A stretch of 64,000 nucleotides of DNA, from assembly GCA_023229765.1 (NCBI GenBank), contig JALNYO010000005.1, positions 1-64,000 on the forward strand. The letters run 5' to 3'. This DNA comes from Syntrophales bacterium (lineage in GTDB: Bacteria > Desulfobacterota > Syntrophia > Syntrophales > UBA5619). Of this stretch, positions 44,160-51,314 are shown one piece after another; the stretch's first letter is position 1; every line of letters begins with the position of its first letter. The position numbers and the translations under genes are program-made. The notes under the pieces are model-generated. The model saw nothing but the letters and a program-made list of their open reading frames with translations, ran no database searches and had not been told where the DNA came from.

Positions 44160-45665
44160 ATGAAAATTCAGGTTATCGAAGGCCGTTTAGCCACGCATAA
44201 TACCGAAGCCGCCGTCTTTGTGTATTTTGAAGATGAATCGCTGCCCGCAGGCGCCACTTCTTTTCTCGACGAAAGCCTGGGAAGGGAGATTCAGGATATT
44301 ATCGGCCTAGGGGATTTCAAAGGGAAATTCAACGAAATAACCGTTGCCTACACGCACGACAACGTTTCGGTAAAACGTATTGTGAGCGTCGGGTTGGGCA
44401 AGAGGACAGACTTTTCACTCGAACGGCTGCGAGGGGCCTTTGCCAAAGCGGCGCAGCATATACGATCCATAAACGTGACCGAGTTTTCAACGGCGCTGGC
44501 TTTTGACGACTTAAGAATGCCAACGGATGCCGCAGCCGAGGGTGTTACCGAAGGCGTTATCCTTGGCCTTTATCGGTATCTGCCGTTCAAAACTGTTGAC
44601 CGTAAGGACGAGCAGAAGATCGCTTCCTTTAAAATTTTTATAAATAAGGGAGACTTAAAAACCGTACGCGCCGCCGTTAAGAGAGCAGAGATCATTGCCA
44701 ATGCGGTTAATTTTGCCCGCGATCTTGTTTCTGCGCCTGGCAACGAGATGACTCCAACCGATCTGGCCAACGCGGCTCAGGAAAATCTGAAAGGAAAAAA
44801 CATCAGTTTTTCCGTGCTCAATGAGGCCAAAATGAGGAAACTGGGGATGAACGCCCTGCTTGGCGTTGCCAGTGGAAGTCACCAGCCGCCGAAGATGATT
44901 GTTGCTGAATACCGCGGCGGCAAGAAGTCCGAGCTGCCGCTTGCCCTCGTCGGCAAGGGGATTACCTTTGACAGCGGGGGAATTTCAATCAAGCCTTCGG
45001 AAAATCTGGATCGGATGAAGACGGACATGGCCGGTGGCGCCGCGGTAATTGCGACCATTCGCGCTGCCTCGGAACTTTCGCTGCCGCTTAATCTCATCGG
45101 GATAGTTCCCGCTACGGAGAACCTGCCGGGCGGAAAAGCCTATAAACCGGGGGATATCCTCCGCTCTCTTTCCGGACAGACGATAGAAGTGGTAAATACC
45201 GATGCCGAGGGAAGGGTTATTCTGGCTGATGCGCTTACCTATGCCAGCCGTTTCAAGCCAGCCGCGATCATTGATTTGGCTACCCTTACGGGGGCCTGTA
45301 TCGTCGCCTTGGGAGACGAAGTCATCGGCATGATGGGAACAGATGCTGAACTTAAAGGCCTAATCAAGGAGGCCGCTGCTGTAACAGGAGAAAAGGTTTG
45401 GGAATTGCCCCTCGGGGAGCAGTACGACGAGATGATTAAGAGCGATGTTGCTGATTATAAAAACTCCGGTGGCCGAACGGGGGGCGCGATCACCGCCGCC
45501 ACATTCTTAGGCAAGTTTGTCGGGGGCGGTAAGTGGGTTCATCTCGATATCGCCGGCCCCTCCTGGTTTGAAAAAGCCAAGCCGTACATTCCCAAGGGCG
45601 CCTCGGGCATCGGGGTTCGTCTGCTGGTTCAATTGCTGAGAAACATGACCACTGAAAAACAGTAG
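44160..45665 (+). CDS. pepA: Leucyl aminopeptidase (M17)
   Basis: Cytosolic dizinc/manganese aminopeptidase, hexameric. Metal and active-site motifs: VGKGITFDSGGISIKP near residue 260 with the catalytic Lys and metal Asp, KTDMAGGAAV, and the family signature NTDAEGRVILADALTY near 340. 501 residues, normal. GAAGGAG lies 5-6 bases before the ATG. It releases N-terminal residues from peptides and fits with the Opp/Dpp ATPases directly downstream. Confidence 0.95.
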   Translation: MKIQVIEGRLATHNTEAAVFVYFEDESLPAGATSFLDESLGREIQDIIGLGDFKGKFNEITVAYTHDNVSVKRIVSVGLGKRTDFSLERLRGAFAKAAQHIRSINVTEFSTALAFDDLRMPTDAAAEGVTEGVILGLYRYLPFKTVDRKDEQKIASFKIFINKGDLKTVRAAVKRAEIIANAVNFARDLVSAPGNEMTPTDLANAAQENLKGKNISFSVLNEAKMRKLGMNALLGVASGSHQPPKMIVAEYRGGKKSELPLALVGKGITFDSGGISIKPSENLDRMKTDMAGGAAVIATIRAASELSLPLNLIGIVPATENLPGGKAYKPGDILRSLSGQTIEVVNTDAEGRVILADALTYASRFKPAAIIDLATLTGACIVALGDEVIGMMGTDAELKGLIKEAAAVTGEKVWELPLGEQYDEMIKSDVADYKNSGGRTGGAITAATFLGKFVGGGKWVHLDIAGPSWFEKAKPYIPKGASGIGVRLLVQLLRNMTTEKQ

Positions 45666-45680
45666 CTGTTTTTTTAATCT

Positions 45681-46661
45681 ATGACCGAAGCCGAAACAAT
45701 TCTGGAAATACGAGAGCTTTCCTCGCATTTTGAAACCGAACGGGGCATTGTCAGGGCTGTTGACGAGGTGAGCCTGAAAATCGGGGCCGGACAGACGGTC
45801 GCGGTAGTTGGGGAGTCAGGGTGCGGGAAAACGGTTCTGGCCCTCTCCATCCTGAGGCTATTGCCGTCACCCCCGGGCCGAATTGCCGGCGGAGAGGTTC
45901 TTTTGCAGGGCATCAACCTTCTTGACCTTTCTGAAGACGAGATGAGAAAGGTCAGGGGGCGCGATATTTCGATGATCTTTCAGGAACCGATGACCTCGCT
46001 GAACCCGGTTTTTCCGATCGGCGAGCAGATTGCCGAGGTATTCCGACTGCACCAGGAAATGGGCAGAAGAGAAGCTCATATGAACAGTGTCGATATGCTG
46101 CGGCTGGTCGGGATTCCCTCCCCGGAAAAGAGGGTGAGTGACTACCCTCATCAGATGAGCGGAGGGATGAGACAGCGGGTGATGATTGCCATCGCGATGG
46201 CGTGCAGTCCCCGGGTCATGCTGGCAGATGAACCTACGACCGCGCTTGACGTCACCATTCAGGCCCAGATAATCGAACTTATTCTTTCCCTGCAGCAGCG
46301 AACCGGGACATCCGTCCTGCTTATCACCCATGACTTGGGAGTTGTCTCCGAGGCGGCCGATTTTGCCTTTGTCATGTATGCTGGCCGCATAGTGGAGAGC
46401 GCTCCGGCAAAGGAGCTGTTAATTTCTCCGCTGCACCCCTACACAAACGGGCTGATAAATTCTCTTCCCGGCAGAAAGGCTGCTTTAGGCAGAGACATCT
46501 TCCTTAAGGCGATTCCCGGGATGGTTCCTCCCCTTTATGACCTGCCGTCCGGTTGTCGCTTCCAGGGACGCTGCGCAGAGGCGCTGCCGATTTGTCGTGA
46601 AGAGGAACCCCTGCTTAAGGAAGTTGCCCCCGGGCGTTCGTGCCGATGCTGGAGGCATTAG
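45681..46661 (+). CDS. Oligo/dipeptide ABC transporter ATP-binding protein, OppD/DppD type
   Basis: ATPase of a peptide or nickel importer. Walker A GESGCGKTVLAL, signature MSGGMRQRVMIAIA, Walker B VMLADEPTTALDVT, and the OppD C-terminal Cys-rich [4Fe-4S]-like segment GCRFQGRCAEALPIC. 326 residues. Starts 15 bases after pepA. The matching OppF-type gene follows by 9 bases, but no permease or binding protein is in the window. Confidence 0.92.
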   Translation: MTEAETILEIRELSSHFETERGIVRAVDEVSLKIGAGQTVAVVGESGCGKTVLALSILRLLPSPPGRIAGGEVLLQGINLLDLSEDEMRKVRGRDISMIFQEPMTSLNPVFPIGEQIAEVFRLHQEMGRREAHMNSVDMLRLVGIPSPEKRVSDYPHQMSGGMRQRVMIAIAMACSPRVMLADEPTTALDVTIQAQIIELILSLQQRTGTSVLLITHDLGVVSEAADFAFVMYAGRIVESAPAKELLISPLHPYTNGLINSLPGRKAALGRDIFLKAIPGMVPPLYDLPSGCRFQGRCAEALPICREEEPLLKEVAPGRSCRCWRH

Positions 46662-46670
46662 CAAAAACTG

Positions 46671-47672
46671 ATGAATCAGAAACTTCTCGAAATAATTGAA
46701 TTAAAAAAGAGTTTCGGCGCCCGCAGCGGATTTTTTCAGGGGAACGATAACATCGTGCGCGCGGTTGATGGCGTCACTCTTCAGGTAAAACGGGCAGAAA
46801 CTCTGGGGCTGGTCGGGGAGTCCGGATGCGGAAAATCGACACTGGCCCGCCTGATCGTCCGTCTGGATGAGCCGACAGAGGGTTCAATATTATTCGACAA
46901 TGAGGACATCTTTAAATTAAAAGGGGCAAGGCTGAAGGAATACCGCCGCAGCGTGCAGATGATCTTCCAGGATCCCTATTCCTCGTTAAATCCGCGTCGA
47001 ACAGCGGGAGACATCATTGAGGAGCCGCTGAAAATTCACAATCTTTCGGCGAAGGGAGAGGGGGGAAGGAAGCTCAGGGAAATGGCGCAGCTTGTTGGTC
47101 TCAATGAGGAGCAATTGAAGAGGTATCCACATGAGTTCAGCGGCGGACAGAGGCAAAGAATCGGGATTGCCCGCGCGCTTATTCTCCGGCCGCGATTGAT
47201 TATAGCCGATGAACCGGTTTCATCCCTTGATTTGTCCGTCCAGGCGCAGATACTCAATCTCCTTAAAAGCCTTCAGAATGACTTAGAGCTTACCTATCTG
47301 TTTATTACCCACGATTTTGGGGTAGTTCAGCATATGAGCGACCGGATTGCCGTCATGTATCTTGGTAAAATTGTCGAACTGGGAGCAACGGCGCAGGTCT
47401 GCGAAGCGCCGGTTCATCCTTATACACAGGCCCTTATTTCCGCCGTGCCGGAAATAGACCCGGCAAAAAATATAAAAAAAAGCGCAGCAACTGCTGATTT
47501 TGACTCTACACATATTTATTCGAACGGCTGCTCATTCTTTCCCCGCTGCCCCTGCCGGGAAGATATTTGTGCGAAGCAGTCGCCAATTCTGGAAGAGTGT
47601 GGCCCAGAACATCGGGCGGCGTGCCATAAAACCGATAAAAAAAAGCTTGCATTTGCAAAAAAACGATGTTAG
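46671..47672 (+). CDS. Oligo/dipeptide ABC transporter ATP-binding protein, OppF/DppF type
   Basis: Second ATPase of the pair. Walker A GESGCGKSTLARL, Q-loop MIFQDPYSSLNPR, signature FSGGQRQRIGIARA, Walker B LIIADEPVSSLDLS, and C-terminal Cys motif GCSFFPRCPCREDIC. 333 residues. Forms a heterodimer with the upstream protein. Membrane subunits must be encoded elsewhere. Confidence 0.92.
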   Translation: MNQKLLEIIELKKSFGARSGFFQGNDNIVRAVDGVTLQVKRAETLGLVGESGCGKSTLARLIVRLDEPTEGSILFDNEDIFKLKGARLKEYRRSVQMIFQDPYSSLNPRRTAGDIIEEPLKIHNLSAKGEGGRKLREMAQLVGLNEEQLKRYPHEFSGGQRQRIGIARALILRPRLIIADEPVSSLDLSVQAQILNLLKSLQNDLELTYLFITHDFGVVQHMSDRIAVMYLGKIVELGATAQVCEAPVHPYTQALISAVPEIDPAKNIKKSAATADFDSTHIYSNGCSFFPRCPCREDICAKQSPILEECGPEHRAACHKTDKKKLAFAKKRC

Positions 47673-47889
47673 CACCGATCACCGCCCAGAGTACATATTC
47701 ACAAAGGATGTACTTTAAATTAAGTGGTGGGAACAGGTAAAAGTTGGGAACTCATATCTTCCAGAATGTGTTAGGCAGAAAATCAGGCCGCCGCCAATTC
47801 AGAGATAATTTCTGAATGAAGGTGGTTTTTTGCTTTTTTGGGGGTATGAAAAACAACGTAGCTAATCTTTTTGAAAGGGGGAACAAAAA

Positions 47890-48090
47890 TTGGCAGAAGG
47901 AAAAGTGAAGTGGTTCAACGAAAAGAAGGGGTTTGGCTTTATCGAAAATGACGAGGGCGGGGATGTTTTTGTGCATTTCAGCGCTATAACAGGCGACGGG
48001 TTTAAAACCCTTTATGAAGGGCAGAGAATCAGCTTCGACATTGAGCAGGGTAAAAAAGGCCCTGCCGCGGTAAACGTGAAACCGTTATAA
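47890..48090 (+). CDS. Cold-shock protein (CspA family)
   Basis: 66-residue single OB-fold RNA chaperone. RNP1 KGFGFIE and RNP2 VFVHFSAI are intact, with the usual start GKVKWFNEKKG. Start is TTG at 47890, 8 bases after AAAGGGGG. About 215 bases separate it from the upstream gene and may include a long structured 5' leader, common for csp mRNAs. A strong terminator follows. Confidence 0.92.
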   Translation: MAEGKVKWFNEKKGFGFIENDEGGDVFVHFSAITGDGFKTLYEGQRISFDIEQGKKGPAAVNVKPL

Positions 48091-48111
48091 GGCAATTATT
48101 TAACAGTTTAC

Positions 48112-48145
48112 ATCCCGGCCGTGTTATGCGGTCGGGATTTTTTTT
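48112..48145 (+). terminator. Rho-independent terminator after the cold-shock gene
   Basis: Stem ATCCCGGCCG with CGGTCGGGAT around TGTTATG, followed by eight T bases. It ends two bases before the miaA start, so miaA needs its own promoter or readthrough. Confidence 0.88.
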
Positions 48146-48147
48146 AG

Positions 48148-49107
48148 GTGCGTCAAGTGGTCTTTTCTGAGGCAAATCTCAATAAATTCAGGGATAGGCA
48201 TAATCTGCTTGTCGTATTGGGGCCAACCGCCTCGGGCAAGACTAAGCTCGCCGTGGGCCTGGCAAGAGTCATCGGGGGAGAAATTATTTCCGCTGATTCC
48301 CGGCAGGTTTATCGCGGACTGGATATAGGAACGGGAAAGGACCTTGCCGACTATACGGGTGAGGGGGGTGTGGTTCCGGTTCATCTGCTGGATATCATCG
48401 ACCCGGATGAGGAGTTCAGTGTCTTTGCCTTTCAGAAGCAATTCGCCGGAGTTTTTCAGGAAATCTCCCGGCGCGGCGCCTTTCCGCTCATGGCCGGCGG
48501 CACGGGGCTGTATCTGGATTCAATATTGCGCGGATACCAGATGGAAGAGGTGCCTGACAATAAGCAGATGCGCGAAACACTGCTTCATGAGGACATGGAT
48601 TCACTGCGCGCGCGCCTGGAGTTGCTCAATCCCCATTTACATAACAAAACGGATCTTCTTGAGAGAGAAAGGGCGTTAAGGGCTATTGAAATCGCACTTT
48701 TTCAGCATGGGGAAGCGGGACGGCATTCGGATTTTGCCCACCTGTCACCCTTTGTGATCGGCATTCATCCCCAAAGGGAGGAACTGCGCCGGCAAATAAC
48801 TGTCCGTCTCAGGGAACGTCTCGATGCGGGAATGATCGAAGAGGTGCGCCGCCTTCATGCAAACGGCGTCGGATGGGAACGCCTCGCTGCCCTCGGGCTG
48901 GAATATCGCTACGTCGCTCTTTATTTGCGGGGAGAAATCTGTCTTTCTGATATGACAGCCCTTCTCAATACCAGAATTCACCAGTTCGCCAAGAGACAGG
49001 AAACATGGTTCCGGAAAATGGAAAAAAACGGCGTTCGCATTAACTGGCTCAATCGCCCCGATGTAGAGGCGGCGCTTTCCTTGATGATGAACGAGGGCGA
49101 TGATTAA
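48148..49107 (+). CDS. miaA: tRNA dimethylallyltransferase
   Basis: Adds the dimethylallyl group to A37 of tRNAs, giving the substrate of MiaB. P-loop GPTASGKTKLA near residue 26, SADSRQVYRGLDIGTGK, and the tRNA-binding GGTGLY motif are present. 319 residues, normal. GTG start immediately after the csp terminator, with no clear ribosome site, so an internal start is possible. The last 8 bases overlap the next gene. Confidence 0.9.
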   Translation: MRQVVFSEANLNKFRDRHNLLVVLGPTASGKTKLAVGLARVIGGEIISADSRQVYRGLDIGTGKDLADYTGEGGVVPVHLLDIIDPDEEFSVFAFQKQFAGVFQEISRRGAFPLMAGGTGLYLDSILRGYQMEEVPDNKQMRETLLHEDMDSLRARLELLNPHLHNKTDLLERERALRAIEIALFQHGEAGRHSDFAHLSPFVIGIHPQREELRRQITVRLRERLDAGMIEEVRRLHANGVGWERLAALGLEYRYVALYLRGEICLSDMTALLNTRIHQFAKRQETWFRKMEKNGVRINWLNRPDVEAALSLMMNEGDD

Positions 49108-50470
49108 ACTCTCAAAAGCGGACAAATATCTGCAAAAATACTCAATCCTCAGGGACAGGCATATCTTTGCCCAAACACAAGAAGGGATGGAAAACGCCGT
49201 TGTGATCCCGGTGCTGGAAGAGCGGGATTCGCTTTTTCAAACGCTTGCCTCCCTTGCGAAAAATCCCTCGGCCGATCTCGGCAGTACAGTGGTGATCTGC
49301 GTCGTCAACAATCACCGTCCCTCTCTTGCCGGCAGCAAGGCAGTCGCCGATAATCAGGAAACGCTCGCCATTCTTCGATGCTTGGTAAAAAAGGAAAGTG
49401 TTTCAGTATCTTCTAATATGAACATTAAAGATGATTGTGATGTTATTGTGAAGAGCGAACTGCGGCTGGCGGCAATCGACGCCTCCTCTCCGGGGATGGA
49501 GATTCCGGAGAGCGACGGCGGGGTCGGCGCCGCGAGAAAGATTGGCATGGATGCCGCGTTGATGATTCTAACTGCTCAGTCGCGGGGATCAGGGATCATC
49601 TCCTGCCTGGATGCCGATACATTTGTGGAAGAGAACTATCTCTCGGCAATTGCTTCTTTTTTCCAGAAGAATAATTGCCCGGCGGCGACGGTTGGTTATG
49701 CACACCAGAAACCTGAAAATATCAATCTGCTTTCCGCCATTTGCCGCTACGAGATATTTCTGCGCGCCTACGTGATCGGACTTTCGTTTGCCGCCTCCCC
49801 TTACGCCTTTCCGGCGATTGGCTCGACGATCTCCTGCACGGCGGATTCCTACATTGCCGTGAGGGGGATGAACAGAAGGGCAGTCGCGGAGGATTTTCAT
49901 TTTCTCGACAAACTTGCCAAACTGGGCAGGATTGGCCTGGTAGAGGGCACAAGAGTCCACCCTTCGGCGCGTCCTTCCCGCCGGGTGGCGTTTGGAACCG
50001 GACGGAAGATGCTCTATTTTCTCGAAGAAGGCAGAGTGGAGCATCTTATCCACAATCCTGATATATTTGTATTTATCCGCCAATGGCTGGCAGAAATAAA
50101 GTCTGACCCGGATAGAAACGCCGAGGCAATCATGAAGGCGGCAAAAAACATTCATCCCCTCCTGCATGAATATCTCACGATCGCCAGCTTCCCTGGCAAT
50201 TGGGAGAGCATGCGCAAGAACTGCGCGGATTCGGAGCACCTGCTTCGGCAATTCCATGTCTGGTTTGACGGCCTGAAAACCCTGAAACTTGTTCATCATC
50301 TCGAACGTTCACAGTATCCTCCGGCAGATATGTTTCCCGGGTTGAAACAGCTTGTTAAAATGATGGGCAAGGAAATTTCGCACTTGGAAAATATGCACGC
50401 GGATATCCCTGCTTTGGATGTCCAGTTCAGCATTCTTGCAGAATTGAGAGCGTTATTCCCCGCTTCCTGA
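49100..50470 (+). CDS. GT2-like glycosyltransferase family protein of unknown specificity
   Basis: 456 residues. Residues 30-330 look like a GT-A glycosyltransferase: VVIPVLEERDSLFQTLASL, SDGGVGAARKIGMD, metal-binding CLDADTFVEENYLS, and an acceptor region with AEDFHFLDKLAKLG. The insert between 85 and 140 is atypical. The C-terminal 120 residues are helical without known motifs. Acceptor and donor are unknown. It overlaps miaA by 8 bases, and this pairing has no obvious functional logic. Confidence 0.65.
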   Translation: MIKLSKADKYLQKYSILRDRHIFAQTQEGMENAVVIPVLEERDSLFQTLASLAKNPSADLGSTVVICVVNNHRPSLAGSKAVADNQETLAILRCLVKKESVSVSSNMNIKDDCDVIVKSELRLAAIDASSPGMEIPESDGGVGAARKIGMDAALMILTAQSRGSGIISCLDADTFVEENYLSAIASFFQKNNCPAATVGYAHQKPENINLLSAICRYEIFLRAYVIGLSFAASPYAFPAIGSTISCTADSYIAVRGMNRRAVAEDFHFLDKLAKLGRIGLVEGTRVHPSARPSRRVAFGTGRKMLYFLEEGRVEHLIHNPDIFVFIRQWLAEIKSDPDRNAEAIMKAAKNIHPLLHEYLTIASFPGNWESMRKNCADSEHLLRQFHVWFDGLKTLKLVHHLERSQYPPADMFPGLKQLVKMMGKEISHLENMHADIPALDVQFSILAELRALFPAS

Positions 50471-50545
50471 ATATTCATATGAGAACTGGCTGAAGGATGC
50501 GGCGAAGGCACATAGACAAGAAAGTTAAATTGATTGAGGTGTTAT

Positions 50546-50902
50546 ATGCCGGGACTCACGAAAAGTCACCCTACCAAAAGCATTGAAATTCGTTTCATCG
50601 GACCCCCTGAAAAAAGAGAGCAGGCCGTTGAACGTCTGAAACCCCTGGGCTTTGTCGATTCTTCCGAAGAATATGTATCCTGGCGAGAACTGTTTTCCGA
50701 ATATTCCGATGAGGACCTTCCGGGGGTCTGTCTGCGAGGATCGAGGTATAAAGAAGGGCTTACCCAAAAAAAGTTGGCAGATATGATCGGAATCCCTCAG
50801 CGGCATATCTCCATGATGGAAAACGGCAAGCGTCCAATCGGTAAGGAAATGGCGAAGCGCCTGGGAAAAGCCCTGAACATCAGCTACAAGGTTTTTTTGT
50901 AG
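50546..50902 (+). CDS. XRE-family helix-turn-helix protein
   Basis: 118 residues with a C-terminal HTH_3 domain (residues 65-115): GLTQKKLADMIGIPQRHIS followed by MENGKRPIGKEMAKRLGKAL. The N-terminal 60 residues are of unknown fold. GAGGTG lies 6 bases before ATG 50546; the frame opens at TTG 50534. The arrangement is that of an antitoxin or island regulator. No toxin ORF is seen upstream. It is near the putative defence genes at 51315-58508 but on the other strand. Confidence 0.72.
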   Translation: MPGLTKSHPTKSIEIRFIGPPEKREQAVERLKPLGFVDSSEEYVSWRELFSEYSDEDLPGVCLRGSRYKEGLTQKKLADMIGIPQRHISMMENGKRPIGKEMAKRLGKALNISYKVFL

Positions 50903-50995
50903 GAAGAATAGCGGAGATAGGGAGGCCACCTGACAAGCCGGATATCCTGGCCGGTTTCTCCGTTTAACCAACCAGGACGCTACAGGAGGCGCAGT

Positions 50996-51154
50996 TTGAC
51001 CCCAAAGCCGTCCAATCTCGACATCCCAGAAATTAAAGCTGCCGCAGCGGAGTGGGCACTCGTTTCCAGTCAGATCGAAAAAATGGTTCATCCGGTTGAT
51101 CCGTACTTTTATTTCTTTCACGAGTCAATGAAACTGGAAATCGTTCCCATCTAA
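50996..51154 (+). CDS. Small ORF, 52 residues, unknown
   Basis: TTG start preceded by AGGAGG at 50984-50989 with a 6-base gap, a strong ribosome site. The peptide begins MTPKPSNLDIPEIKAAAEW and ends in ESMKLEIVPI. No family is recognised and no membrane segment or signal is seen. It may be a short partner of the XRE protein or a remnant of a longer gene. The high-quality ribosome site is the main support. Confidence 0.4.
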   Translation: MTPKPSNLDIPEIKAAAAEWALVSSQIEKMVHPVDPYFYFFHESMKLEIVPI

Positions 51155-51280
51155 CGATTATTTATTGAAGTCAATGACTGGACAAACAGGATTTGCGTAG
51201 CAGTCTTCAATTGGTAATTCTCAGCCATGATGAAGGTAAATAGAGGTGTGGAACCAGGCCAGCTTTTTGCAGGCAGGCAT

Positions 51281-51301
51281 CCCTGGTGATGGATACCAGG
51301 G
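51281..51301. other. Hairpin downstream of the 766-residue ATPase gene
   Basis: Perfect CCCTGGT/ACCAGGG arms with a 7-base loop, 14 bases past the stop of the minus-strand gene. There is no T-run on either side, so a classic intrinsic terminator is not supported. Confidence 0.35.
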
Positions 51302-51314
51302 CCTTAATACGCCA

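Noticed and set aside
50525..51121. 198-residue minus-strand ORF over the XRE gene
   Set aside because: Antisense to a gene with a clear HTH domain; composition is not protein-like.
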